Position numbers and translations under genes: made by a program. A DNA stretch of 64,000 nt from the NCBI RefSeq assembly GCF_905475395.1, contig NC_058340.1:75370181-75434180 (forward strand). The letters run 5' to 3'. This document shows, one piece after another, positions 1 to 17,755 of the stretch (position 1 is its first letter; every line of letters starts with the position of its first letter). The stretch is from Chrysoperla carnea. Its lineage: Eukaryota > Arthropoda > Insecta > Neuroptera > Chrysopidae. The notes beneath the pieces are model-generated. The model was not told the origin of the DNA. It saw only the letters and a list, made by a program, of their open reading frames with translations, and ran no database searches.

Positions 1-6525
<6,525 letters not shown>

Positions 6526-7489
6526 ACGGGTCCATCAAATGTAAGCAGGTCAAACACCTGCCTGGTTCACACTCTCATAAAAATCTAATGATCTAAAAAC
6601 CACTACAAATCAAACATACAAAAAAACGTGCGCATGCTACACAACCACACTGCTAGGCTATCGTATAACGTATAGCGTAAAAAACATACAAAAACAAACA
6701 AAACAAATGAAGCGATCGTATTCAATGTAGATGCGCGTGCGCATGCGTGGTAAAAATAATTACAAAAAAAAATTATAAAACAAATATGGCGACAATGTTG
6801 TTATAATGTATGTGGCGTATGTGTGGTGTGTGTGTGACAGTGTCGTCCACACTCCTCTAATTGTACGGCCATTTTGTTGTATTGTCGTCCACCATTTTGT
6901 TGTCGCCCGTGTTTAAAACAAAAAAACAAACAAACATATAAAATTACATCAAAACAACGTTTTGAAATAATGGTTAATTCAGAAAATTTATTACAAAATT
7001 TTTTGTTTGGACCAAAAACGTTGGTGCGCTCTCCGCAGTAGTTGTGTGTGCCTAACTCAAATTTATTTAGGCTGCCTTCTACTTTCAAATCATAATTTTG
7101 CTTAGAGATATTTCTAAAGTAAAACTACTCTATATAAATATAACTTACGTTCATTATAATACCTTCATTCCCCCCTCTCTCTACACCCAACCCCCTCATT
7201 ATTTAATTGAAGCAGTTATCTAACTCTAATTACCCTCTTTATCTCCCTTTTACCACCACCCCCGACACACATACTATCTTTCTCTTTAATTTATTACATT
7301 TCTCTCTGTAAACTAATTTTTATCAAATATAATTGTTCATCCAATTTTCCCCCTTGCCTCACTTTTATTATTAAGTTATTGGTAAATGTCATCATTTGAA
7401 AGAAATCTACAATGGAAAAGATTAATCAAAAAGTGAGGTGCTTTTTGAAATCTTTATACAGAAAGTGTCAACAGTTACTTAAAATTTAA
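6526..7489 (+). other. SMG1 3' flank / probable 3' UTR
   Basis: Non-coding. It includes alternating TG/CA stretches (about 6800-6840) and pyrimidine-rich DNA with CCCCC runs (about 7170-7290). I could not find a canonical AATAAA on the plus strand here; the nearest variants are TATAAA-like at about 6775. The transcript end is therefore not placed. Confidence 0.5.
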
Positions 7490-7814
7490 CCCTTTATACT
7501 GAAGAGATATGTGAAATAAGAAGGACCTCGGATCACTGTATATGCAGAATGGCTTCTTGTCATTCTGAACAAATGTCTCAAAGCGTAAAAATCTCGCTGA
7601 CGGTGCCGTTTTCGAGGTATTCAATATCAAATTTTCATTGAATTTCAAGAGGTTATATCACATGCAATCCTTATAATGTGCAATCCTCGGGAACTTTAAC
7701 ATGGACACCATTGAGGCATTTGTTCATAATGACAAGAAGAATATTTTCCCAAGTTCTGGGAAAAAGCTATTCTTCATACACAGTGGTCCGTGGTCCATTT
7801 TGGGTATAAAGGGG
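7490..7814. mobile_element. piggyBac-like MITE candidate
   Basis: An inverted-repeat element of about 325 bp. The left end is CCCTTTATACTGAA directly after TTAA (7486-7489). The right end is the inverse, GGGTATAAAGGGG, followed by CCAA, which could be a mutated TTAA. Inner segments also pair, for example around 7545-7580 with 7715-7750. CCC-starting termini at TTAA are typical of piggyBac elements. The mutated right flank leaves this uncertain. Confidence 0.45.
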
Positions 7815-10118
7815 CCAAGTGTCAAATGCCTTGATTTTGATATTAAATAATTTTCTGTTTTCCCCGAAAATAATTTCTTAGAAATTGTATAAGAATCGTT
7901 CGATTTATCTTTTTAAATTAAAAGCTTGGAAGTATTCTTTTGGACAAATTGATCGTTAAATCGTTAAGATTACAATATATTAAGCTGCCTCATTTTCTCG
8001 TATTACAGACGAGAGTTCCGCGTTACTGAGACTTCAAATCTTTTGATTTGTTGTAAAGTGAGAGAGAGCTTACGCGGCAGTACTTTCAGAATTACTTGAG
8101 GAAAATATTTTGTCAAAAGGATTACTCCAAACAAAAATCTCGTAGTTTATATTTCCAAATTTGAAGCAAGGAAAAACAAGAAAGATAACTTTTAAATACT
8201 TAATGATTTTTGAGCAAATAAGATCAATTTCTAAGCTTGTAATTTTCAATAATCTCTTTTTTTCAATAGCGAAATGAGGGGCCAAAAATGTGTAAGTATA
8301 TTTTTTTCTGTTAGGAAAATTTATATCTCTAAAAACAAAAAAAAAAGGCGCTATGTTTTTTTCTTTATCGGAAAAATTCAATAAAAAACATAACTGTCTT
8401 GATATTTGATATATTTATTGAAAAAAGTGAAGTTAATAATGTTGCAAATGTCAAAAAAAAAAAGTTTAAAAAAAAAATACATTGAAAAACATTCAAGTTT
8501 TTCCTGTGTTTAAATGTTAAAATACAAAAATTAAATTAAAACAATTGCCAAATTTATTCAGACCATCATTTCTATTGGCTTTATTTTTGAAAAAATTTCT
8601 ACACAAAATGTACTGGAAAATAAATATTTAAAAAAAAATTGATATTTTGAAAAATGTTATATTTCATAATGTTATGGCATAGAGACAATACCATAGAGCT
8701 ACAAAGTCGCCGCTAAAAGGTTGCTCGCAGTAAAGAGAGACAGATAAAGTAGGTGCGTATAGCTGTAGATGTTTGTCTCTTTTTAGGAATTCGTTTGTTG
8801 CATTTCCTATGTTTATACAGCTCTAGGGTATTATCTTAATGGCTTTTGGGCACAACCAATCAAAATTTGAGAGTTAAAAACACAATATACTAGCGTTATA
8901 CTTTTTCCTTCTGAATCTTTAAGACATAAAATCGAACAGCGAAATTAAATGAGATGAAAATTCGACTGTGATGCGAGCACTCTTCAGTTTATTTGTCTAA
9001 GGATAGGCTTAGTATTTGACTGTTTTTTTTAGAACGTCTGGAAATTTAAGAAGCTGTCAAACGAGGCAAAATGACCAAAATTCTTTTTGCAGTTTTTTAT
9101 TCAATTACCTTCTTATTGAAATATTCATCAATTTTACTGTCAAATACAACGCCGGACCCTGGACTTAACTCTAATAAAACAAAATTTTACAGTTGGAGTG
9201 ATTTTTATTATAAATATATTTCGGAATTGGTTTTCTAATTTTATAATTTTGACGTTTGTTATTAAATCGTTTGAAAAAATAGTTACGATTTTCTTGTTTG
9301 TCCAAATTCTGTTCAAAAATTGTTTTTTTGTTCGCTTCCTTCCAAATAATTTATACTAGTAATATTGCAGGCGTTATGAAATATATAATTTACAAAAAAG
9401 AACCTCGAAAAACACTAACTAGAAACTAGAATCATTGGAAAACTTTTTGGTATGTCAATAGAAAAGGACTGTTACTTTGATATGTGAGAAGTTATACTTT
9501 TTCGATTAAAAAACAAATATAATAATTTATAAATAATGTAAAGAAATAATCTATTGTTTCATGATGCACTCACTATAGAAAATAGTAATTTCGATTATGT
9601 AAGTTTATCTATCTGTTGTGTTCATAGATGACACCTAATATATCATCTATCTATCGTTGTCTATTGTGAGTGACATTTCGTTTATCCTTCATGATGTTAA
9701 AAAATTGTAACTAACTTCAACACTAACGAAATATAACTTCAATTACATTGAAAATGGAAGACAGTTCCTTATAAATTTAAAAATAATGGAAAATAGCGTA
9801 GCAGGTCCGATTGAACACTTTGAACTCAGTACACTTGTGTATGATACATAGTTTTTTTTTTGAAATTTTTAAGATTAAATATTATTTTCGTACTAGAAAG
9901 AGAAAAAGATATCATTTATAATTTTAATAACTATTTCTTATATGTTTAATTCAATTTTTATTTTAAATATAAAATAATAAGCTAAAGCTACTAAAGTCTA
10001 AAAAATAAAACACGGAAATTAGCATTGAAATATTTATCAACTAAAAATTTAGATGGAAAACAAAAACGATGTTAGTGTGTATTTTTAATAATCACCATTT
10101 TATAACCATCCCCATATC
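7815..10118. other. Intergenic, no gene recognised
   Basis: AT-rich DNA without a convincing ORF. A short inverted-repeat relic lies at 9012-9147, whose ends are GTATTTGACTGT and ACTGTCAAATAC. Related termini recur near 16790-16810 and 38130-38150, so this is a minor MITE family. A degenerate pair of inverted ends is also visible around 8690-8850. Confidence 0.5.
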
Positions 10119-10757
10119 CATGGAGACTAGAAAAGACGACTGAACTTGCATGTAAACAAATGACTGTCATCAATAAGATGTCGGTAGTGTTCTTTTTGTA
10201 CGGAATTGAATATAGTATAGTTAATAGGAGTGAATGGAAAAATTTTTAAATACTATACCATGGAGGTTATAAAGAAGGAGAACGATCGCTATAGAAAATA
10301 TTGTCCTCAAAATATGGACAAAATAAGTGAGGCGCTGCGATCGCTAAGTTGTCTCATTAAAAGCGGGCTGTTGTGCGCTAATTTCAAATGATCTATCAAT
10401 GTTTAATATACGTGTAAATAATATAATTCAATTTGAAAATTATGCAACTAACTTCATCTACTTGTACTAATATAATAAATAGCCAACTTCGTAGATACTA
10501 CTTACCGACTGGTAGCTGAAAAACGAACTATAAATTCTACAAATTTTCAGGGACAGTCGGGCTAATGCTTTAGCACGTAGCGATCGTTCTCCTTCTTTCT
10601 AACCTCCATGTACTATACTTTTATTCACTCCTAGTTATTATACTATATTCATTTCGGTGCAAAAGGAAAACTAGCGACGCTAGTGGTACAAAAGATGAAG
10701 CTATAATATATAGTCAATTCTCTCACTTGAGTTTAGTCTCCTTCTCTAGTCTCCATG
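10119..10757. mobile_element. Outer MITE with ~8-bp target duplication, interrupted by a second MITE
   Basis: The ends are CATGGAGACTAGA (10119) and TCTAGTCTCCATG (10757). The flanks cccatatc (10111-10118) and tccatatc (10758-10765) match at 7 of 8 bases. Inner flanks next to the nested element also pair (about 10209-10237 with 10623-10651). Its terminus starts with the same CATGGAG as the nested element. Starting in CAT with an 8-bp duplication recalls the P superfamily; hAT elements also make 8-bp duplications. Confidence 0.65.
10259..10610. mobile_element. Nested 352-bp MITE, copy 1 (P-element-like ends)
   Basis: The terminal inverted repeats are about 33 bp, starting CATGGAGGTTATAAAGAAGG and ending with the near-inverse. 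They are flanked by a perfect 8-bp duplication TACTATAC (10251-10258 and 10611-10618). No ORF is present, so it is non-autonomous. A second copy with its own duplication lies at 49976-50300. TIR length, the CAT start and the 8-bp target site fit the P superfamily; that assignment is inference. Confidence 0.85.
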
Positions 10758-11076
10758 TCCATATCCATCAAAATTAATGATCAAGAAGTTTGAGGAGTTC
10801 ATTTTTGAATTATTTATAAAGTTTTTATCCACTGTTTTTTTCCTACGATATTGTTAATCATTTTAGAACAGCTGGAAATTTGAGGAAATCAAATTTGTTA
10901 TTACAAAATTGTTTGAAATGTATGTAATAGCACAGTCGTTAACTTGAGCTGAATACAATTAATGTATTCAACTAGGAACAATTATTCAGAGAACTTCTTG
11001 GTGGAAATACTTTTATGAAAAAGTCTTGAAATCTCTAAAATATAACTTTTTTTTCTAAAAAAATAAAAGAAAGTGT
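10758..11076. other. Intergenic, nothing recognised
   Basis: AT-rich spacer between the nested MITEs and the foldback element. It contains no ORF or repeat that I can assign. Confidence 0.4.
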
Positions 11077-11548
11077 GAATAAATCTAATAAACTCCGAAC
11101 AGCTCTAAATAACTCAAATATTCTGTGGGACTTCTTAATTTTTGGAAGAGTTATTAAGAATTCTGACTTTTTCGGAGTTGTTTAGTAGAGTAATAAAAGC
11201 AGAATGAATAATGAATAGAGTGTTTCAGAATAAATAGAACTGAAATGTAAAATTCATCTTTTAGTTCTTCTCCAATAAATTTCTTCTTTTGTAAAAGGCG
11301 AAACCTTTATTTAAAAGAAACCAACGTAAAGAATGGACAAATTCAACGATACTATATACATAAGTCTTCTGTGCTCCTCTCTATATACCTTTATAGAGAG
11401 GAGCACAGAAGTTTTTGTTTTATCTCAATACTTCTGTGCTTCTCTCAATTCCGAGAAACTCTGTTTATTCTAACTCTTAATAACTCTTTCAAAAAGTACG
11501 AAATCTCACAGAATATTTGAGTAATTTACAGTTGTTCAGAGTTTATTC
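11077..11548. repeat. Foldback (inverted-repeat) element
   Basis: The left arm (11077-~11170, starting GAATAAATCTAATAAACTCC) is the imperfect inverse of the right arm (~11465-11548, ending GTTTATTC). At the centre is a tight palindrome, CTTCTGTGCTCCTCTCTATA and its inverse, at about 11367-11412. No clear target duplication was identified. Confidence 0.7.
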
Positions 11549-12359
11549 TTCTGTTCATTATAATTATGTTTTTGACCTATCTGTTTGTAATACGAATAAT
11601 GGGAGTGAATAAAAAACCCCCTAGCGTTTGAATGACTATAACTTGAGGATTATAAGGTTTATTTACAAAGTTAGAACAGGAAATATGTAACAGCACATCA
11701 AAAACATAATTATAATCCTTAGGAGAGCATCGTCAGCTTACACTTACTAAAAAAAAAATCGGTATATAGAAACAAAATTAACAATTATACGGCATAATCG
11801 ATAAATAATTCAAAACTGAATTCGTAACATTCTTCTTTGAATATGCTCATCAGATTTTCGTAAAAATATTTCAAGAGAATATTGCAATAAAAACTTTCAT
11901 TTTTTCCCTTACGTAGCGTTTATTATAAACCCAAAAAAATTTAATAAAAATGTCTAAAAAAAATTAAATTAAAATTATTGTATTCAATAAAAATTTTAAT
12001 TGATAACAAAATTATTTGGTTTCTTTTTTAATTACGATCTTCTTTTTATTTCGACCAACAGAAGCAAAAAAAATTTGATCCTGATATCCTGATGTTCGGT
12101 AGTACATGACAAAATACACCCTAAGATGTTTTTGGGTGGCTTAATTATTATTCTGGAGATATCTCGAAAAATTCTAATCTAAACAAGCTTAATGTATTTA
12201 TTTTTGGGCCCAAAAAGTATCTTTTTGAAAAAAATCGAGATACATTTTTGAGGCATTCCATTGTACACGAGTTATTCGAGGTAAATTGTGTCCAGGGATT
12301 ATAAATTATTTGTAAATTACTTAAAAAAGGTGAATTCTTTATTTTTTGAAAAGAATAAT
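11549..12359. other. Intergenic, nothing recognised
   Basis: AT-rich sequence with poly-A/T tracts. I see no gene and no assignable repeat before the tandem array that follows. Confidence 0.4.
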
Positions 12360-13555
12360 TGCTTCGATTGTCTTTAGATTTTGAATTCCAAAATCCAACC
12401 CTGGAATTCGACTTGTAAACGTTTTTTTTTAATTTCTCGTGATCTGTATTATCGGCTTTTCAAAACGTAGCGTCTCTTTCGTGTGATTTGAGATCTTGAG
12501 ATTCGTGAGTACACTTCGTTTACTAATTCAATTAATTTTAAAATAAAAAAACTTAAAAATTTAGTGATTTTTATAGATATTTATTAATATTAAGTGTTCA
12601 TAAATAAAATTCCGTGTCATATCAGCTGTAACATAAAAATAAAGGTAAGAAGATAAAACTTTTAAAACGTAGCTGTTAACAATTGAATATTATGCTAGTT
12701 AAAAAGCTGTTTACAGGACTTAAACGGTTTTAATTTTTATTTTTTTTCAAAATTAATCGAAGTATATATAAATAACTAATCGATTGTCTTTAGATTTTGA
12801 ATTCCAAAATCTAATTCTGTAATTTGAATTTTAATCGTTTTTTTTTCTCGTGATCTGTATTATCGACTGTTCAAAACGTAGCGTCTTTTTCATTTGATTT
12901 GAGATTCATGAGTACTTCGTCTCCTAATTCAATTAGTTTTAAAGTAAAAAAACTTAAAAATTTAGTGTTTTTTTATAGATATTTATTAAGTGTTCATAAA
13001 TAAAATTATGTGTCCTATTAATTGTGACATAAAGATAAAGGTAAGAAAATAGAATTATTAAAAGGCAGCTGTTAACAATTGGATATTATGCTAGTTAAAA
13101 AGCTATTTTCAGGACTTTAACGGTTTTAAATTATTTTTTTTTCAAAATTTATCGAAGTATATATAAATAAATAATATTATAGAGTTGATAACATAACTTG
13201 TTTGAGAACGAAACATTAGTTTTTAAGTTTATAATTCGATTCGTTAAATTTTCAAATCTTGTGCCAATGATCTATAATCTGTATTACCGACTATGTAAAA
13301 CAAACGAAAGTTTAGCGTCTATTTCGTTTGATTTAATATTTTTGAGTGCTTTTATTTTATTAATATTACAAATTTTTAAATTAAAAAAACTTGAATGCTT
13401 TATGTTTATAAATAAAAAAAATTATTTAGTATTTTTTTTATATAAAATGGTGTTCCTACTTCGTATAAATTGTGGATAAAGGTAAGAAATTAAAACTAAC
13501 AATCATGATCAATAACCAGTATAACATAACTTATTTATTTTATATAACATATGGG
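12360..13555 (+). repeat. Degenerate ~400-440-bp tandem array; each unit ends in a 5' splice-site consensus
   Basis: Three diverged units. Units 1 and 2 both begin with CGATTGTCTTTAGATTTTGA, at 12365 and 12781 (416 bp apart). Unit 3 (from about 13197) retains only the middle and end. In every unit a conserved run ends in ATAAAG immediately followed by GTAAGAA, with the implied exon ends at 12644, 13040 and 13481. In units 1 and 2 the intron-side DNA is also conserved. This would fit duplicated non-coding first exons of a plus-strand transcript, but a satellite-like repeat with an incidental GTAAG is equally possible. Confidence 0.5.
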
Positions 13556-14058
13556 TTATTTTTGAACTTCATGAAGTTTTAAAAATCTGTTTAAAATAAG
13601 TTCTAGAAAATCTAGTTTATAAAAGACATAATTATTTTGATAAATTCATAAGTGAGTTATGTCTTTAAAACATTATTAAGTTAAAAAGCAATATTACATC
13701 AAATATGTAATTTATATTGCATAAAAAATTACAAAATGGGATTGGATATGAACTTTGTTTATTATATAATTTTTCAGTTTTTTGCATACAGTAATAATAT
13801 TTTTTTAATTTTTTATATGAATTTTCTATTAAAAAAAAAAGTTATAATCGTTCTAAAATTGACCAGAATGGCACTTGTGTAGCAAAAGCTATTTGATGTG
13901 AACTTCTCTATCCTTCTCTAACAACTTGTTTAGGTCTTCATCTTACTCTTATTACTTTCTTTTAAAACTTACAACTTTTGCTACTAGCACCACCAATTTT
14001 CGATGAACACTTTTTATATAGGTACAAAGATGATTCTCCTTATCTCTACCCTTTACAG

Positions 14059-14107
14059 GCGTTAGTAATGGAGCAGCCTGCTCTTACATGGAACGACGGG
14101 GATCAAG
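14059..14107 (+). CDS. Candidate small coding first exon (unknown protein)
   Basis: It is bounded by a plausible acceptor, CCCTTTACAG (ends 14058), and donor, CAAG/GTAATA (14108). An ATG at 14068 opens MEQPALTWNDGDQ plus one base. The local composition is much less AT-rich than its surroundings. DNA after the donor resembles the DNA following the donors of tandem units 1 and 2 upstream (AAAACTTTT, then GTTAACAAT-like and ATATTA blocks), so it may be the fourth, diverged unit of that array. No downstream exon was found and I do not recognise the peptide. Confidence 0.25.
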
Positions 14108-14445
14108 GTAATATTAAAATAAAACTCTTTTGAATGTAGACGGTAACAATCGGATATTATTACAACATAACACAGTTTACAATTTTTATTTTATAATTTA
14201 ATTAATATTTACATAAAATTTGTTTTTTAAGTGGATTTTTTTTGCATATCTTGATTTTGTTAACTTTTAACTTTAAAAAAATTGGGCCATTAAAAAAAAA
14301 ATTATAATAACTATGTACGAGAACTTATAAAACAAATTATTCGTCGCCCTTACCTCGACGTTTGTTAATTCAATAGTTCCGTCTGTCCTATATTACTTTG
14401 ACTTTTTCAGAGGAAATTTTGTAGGTATTTTATTAAAGTTTACAT

Positions 14446-14697
14446 TTACGAAGCCTTTAATATTTTTATGTGAATTTGTTCAGATTTAAAAAACGAACAG
14501 TGGCCAATATCTGCCAGATTTCTTGCCGGTAGCAACACCAAATCTTTCTGAATGTCCCTGATTTCATCTCGAATGTATCGTGACTGATCGGAGTATCCAA
14601 GAATGTAAGGTATGATAACCGGCCAGCAATCTTTCAGAAACCAAATGCAATAAATTAAAAGTACGAATCTTAAGACATAAAAATGCAGTACTGCCAT
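14446..14697 (-). CDS. Hypothetical 83-residue protein with N-terminal membrane segment
   Basis: A single-exon minus-strand ORF from ATG 14697 (context AAAGATGG) to TAA 14446. Residues ~5-33 are strongly hydrophobic (VLRFVLLIYCIWFLKDCW) and would form a signal anchor or membrane helix. A charged, helix-like stretch follows (SRYIRDEIRDIQKDL). A TATAAATA box sits at 14744-14751, about 47 bp upstream of the ATG, a realistic core-promoter spacing. The layout of one membrane helix then a charged helix is common in small ER proteins; I make no family assignment. The ORF could be chance in AT-rich DNA, but its amino-acid mix is less AT-driven than its neighbours. Confidence 0.35.
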   Translation of the reverse strand: MAVLHFYVLRFVLLIYCIWFLKDCWPVIIPYILGYSDQSRYIRDEIRDIQKDLVLLPARNLADIGHCSFFKSEQIHIKILKAS

Positions 14698-14743
14698 CTT
14701 TGATTAGACATTAAATTCACATCAAAATAAAATCTGGCCAATA

Positions 14744-14751
14744 TTTATACA
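14744..14751 (-). promoter_or_regulatory. TATA box upstream of the 83-residue ORF
   Basis: TATAAATA on the minus strand, followed after about 47 bp by ATG 14697. The DNA between contains no upstream ATG in good context. TATA-like strings are frequent in such AT-rich DNA, so this only supports the ORF weakly. Confidence 0.3.
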
Positions 14752-14769
14752 GTGGCCATTTTGATTCCA

Positions 14770-16239
14770 TTTTAATTCCTATTTGGCCAGACTCTATTTA
14801 ATAAATTTCATGTGTTATTTTCATTGTATTTTTAGTATTTCGGACAATTTTTTTAAACATATTTAGAACATTTAAAAACATGAATTATTTTGAATAGGTC
14901 ATACTTCCTTTCGTTCCCAATAGATTATAGGCCCAGTTATAACTCATACATTAATTATATGACCATTGGTGTGGCTTTAAGAGTATAAAGTTTTGTGTAA
15001 AAAGAAAACATCTTTTCTTAGCTTTTTTTTTTCAAAAGTTATCTTGGTTTTTATAAATTTTTTCCCCCGTATTTTTTTTGTAAATATTAGTTTAATATTA
15101 ATTAATGTACAGTATAGTAGAAATAGGGGAGGGGGTAGTTTATTATTGGCAAGGAAAAAGCGTTTTTAAGAGTAAGAGATAGAAATAGTGTATCAAATGA
15201 TTTTGGCTTTTTTTGAAATATTTTTTGCCTAAGGATTTGGTAATATTTCCAAAAGGTAAATAATTATTCAAGAAAAAATAATAATTGTTTTTTCCAATGT
15301 TTTGTGAGCGAACTCTGGAATTGGGGGAAAATCCTTCATTTATAGGAGACCTAGTCGACAGGTAAGAATTTTTATTTAAATTTCTTAATTTTAATATGGC
15401 GAAAAGCGAAATACCTTTTTTTTTCTTCTTCAAAGTACTGTATAATTATTTTATTGATAGCTACGAGTTCGCAAATTATGATTTAAACTGAAAGTGCCCA
15501 AATCTATCGCCTATATTTTAAATTTTTTTCTTAGTCCCAAAATTGGGCCCAGATAGGATCTTGATCAACACCTCCGGTTCTAGACGAGATAAAATAAATC
15601 AGCTCTAACAACATATAAAATTTGGCCAATCTAAAATAATTCTAACCTCGAAAACCAAGAGCCAACCTCCTACTCGAAAAAATCATTGAAAATACGGTTA
15701 AAATGGGCATAGCTGGGCCCCAGAACCTAAAAATGACCATTAGTTGACGGAAAACTGTGCGTATGTACTCTAGCTACAACTTTTTTGATGACCTGACCTC
15801 TCTATTCAAACCTAAACTCAAGAAAACATTTAAAAAAAAAAAATCAACATAGTCTACCAGGAGACTGGCCTATAATTTTTACGACTATATTTCACAAATT
15901 TGAACTTGCCGACTAGACTAGTAATTGAAATATAAAACTGATGGAAAAGACAGTCAATAATATTAATTTTTGATTGATAATAAAGTTTATGATGTCATAT
16001 TTGACACGTTTTCCTAAACAATTCTATCAACAAAAATAAATTCAAGAAAAGCTAATAACATTTGATTGTTACAAAATAGGGGAAAGTTTACCTATAATTC
16101 ATTACTTTTCACAATATTTCTCTTGTTCACTTAATACATTTAAACATACACACATACATTTTATTTTAAAACATGTATTCTCTTATTGGACCAGAGTCAT
16201 GTGTAGTTTTTGATAATCATTTCAGAATGGTAAGAAATA
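14770..16239. other. Intergenic, no gene recognised
   Basis: AT-rich sequence. ORFs here (for example minus 15143-15433) are lysine/asparagine/phenylalanine-rich chance frames. No repeat shared with the rest of the window was noticed. Confidence 0.4.
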
Positions 16240-16750
16240 GGGTATTATCGTTAGTCAAAAATAAATCATGAAATTTGAAAAAAGTTAAAATTTATGTAAA
16301 AATATACTTAAATATTCTGATTTCGAGTCATAAAAGCACTGTTTTCTTTTAAAATATTAAAATTAAAAATCGTAATTTTTAAACTGTATATCACGTGACC
16401 TAAAACGCGATTAAGCCTTGCTGTGATGTCATATCGGTATGAGTCATAGACCATCAGTTAGTTCAATGTAGACAGCTAGGTATCATATATCCATAGATAA
16501 TAAGTATTTATATTTATTATAATCAGATGTCTATGAATATATCTGTCAAAATTATTTGTGTTATTTCGTATAGTGATACCCATATTACGTCATCAAATTG
16601 GATGCCCGCGTTTTTGACAGTTTAAAAAAGGTTTAAAAATTTAATTTTTTGGCAAGAAAGCGTGTGTATTTTTCCGAAATAAATTTTTGGTGGCTTTTTA
16701 TTAGCAAAATCAACATTTTGAAGTACTTTTTCAAAAATAGTGGAATACCC
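16240..16750 (+). mobile_element. 511-bp MITE with TA target sites, copy 1
   Basis: The ends are GGGTATTATCG and GGAATACCC, flanked by TA on both sides (16238-16239 and 16751-16752). Copy 2 at 31767-32277 is the same length in the opposite orientation and homologous along its whole length; both include TCACGTGA and CATACCGATATGACAT-type blocks. TA flanks suggest a Tc1/mariner-type non-autonomous element. Confidence 0.75.
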
Positions 16751-17437
16751 TATTAGAAACACTGTGCACAAATTTTCAGTCGTTCTGAAAATGACTGTCA
16801 AATACTACACTTAACTCCAGACCAATAAGTGGTTTTGGAGTAGGGTAAAATTTATAAAGGATCGGTTTCAGGGTTCTTTCTTTCAATTTTTTATTACAAT
16901 ACAATTTTACACGCATTTTCAATTATTAATTATCTAAAAATATATAGTTTTTTTTTTATGTTTTTCTGCATTCCATATAATATCTATAATTAATTTATTA
17001 TTAATTATGTTAATTTAATTTTCTAAAATTATTTATTATCCTTATTTAATTAAAAATATTCATTAATTATTATTATCACCTAAAATTGGAATTAGATTGT
17101 TTTTATATTAATTCATTCATTAATAATATAAATATCATTTCTTTTTTTTTTTTATAAATTAAAAAAATATTATATTAGAGAGTGTAATTTTTTTTTTTTT
17201 TTTGGAATTGCTTGCTTGCTTAAACGTCAAGTGAAAAATTTATTTAATTTTTTTTTTTTAATTGTTCAATTCCAATTTTATATGGACGTTTAATTTTTAT
17301 TATTATTATTAAATATTTTTTAATATTAGCAAGTTAAGTATATTAAAGAGACTATATTGAGGCTAAAATTTTTGTCAAGTAATTATGCAACGAGTCCCGA
17401 AACTTAAAATTAAATTATTCAGGAGTGCATATGTGGG
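16751..17437. other. Intergenic, long T-rich tracts
   Basis: It holds the terminus of the minor MITE family (about 16770-16812, inverse of GTAGTATTTGACAGT) and many poly-T and ATT runs (16900-17300). No gene was seen. Confidence 0.4.
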
Positions 17438-17755
17438 CTAAAACGATCTAAGGTATGTTTTGAGACGATGCATGGTTGAAAAAGAGCGTTCATTCGTCGC
17501 TGATGCCACAGGCAAAAATAACAAACGCGAAGTATTTGGTTGACATTCGGAAACGCGTTTTGTTACAAATATCGAGTATTTCGAGTGAATTTTTGCCACC
17601 CAAAAATTGAGACAAGCAAAATTTGAGAAAATATTGCGATGATTTGAAAATCGATTTATAATCTTTAACTGAATCAGTCTGTGCATTCGAGCATTGAGTC
17701 TGTTATGACGCGAAATTTGGTTTCCGCAATTTTGTGTCGTACTCATCGCTAACAT
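17438..17755 (-). pseudogene. hAT transposase C-terminal relic
   Basis: The minus-strand frame ends with SATNERSFSTMHRLKTYLRS, a close match to the hAT-family dimerisation motif at the transposase C-terminus, preceded by LLFLPVA. The frame stops directly after LRSF, where intact hAT proteins continue. The region upstream on the same strand (17756-18300) is broken by stops and shifts. This is a dead fragment; no terminal repeats or target duplication were found around it. Upstream text in the ORF (KIINRFSNHRNIFSNF) is consistent with the degenerate part of the same protein. Confidence 0.75.

Noticed and set aside
13198..13479. 93-codon plus-strand frame
   Set aside because: Phe/Leu/Ile/Lys-rich frame lying in the degenerate tandem array; no motif and no plausible start.
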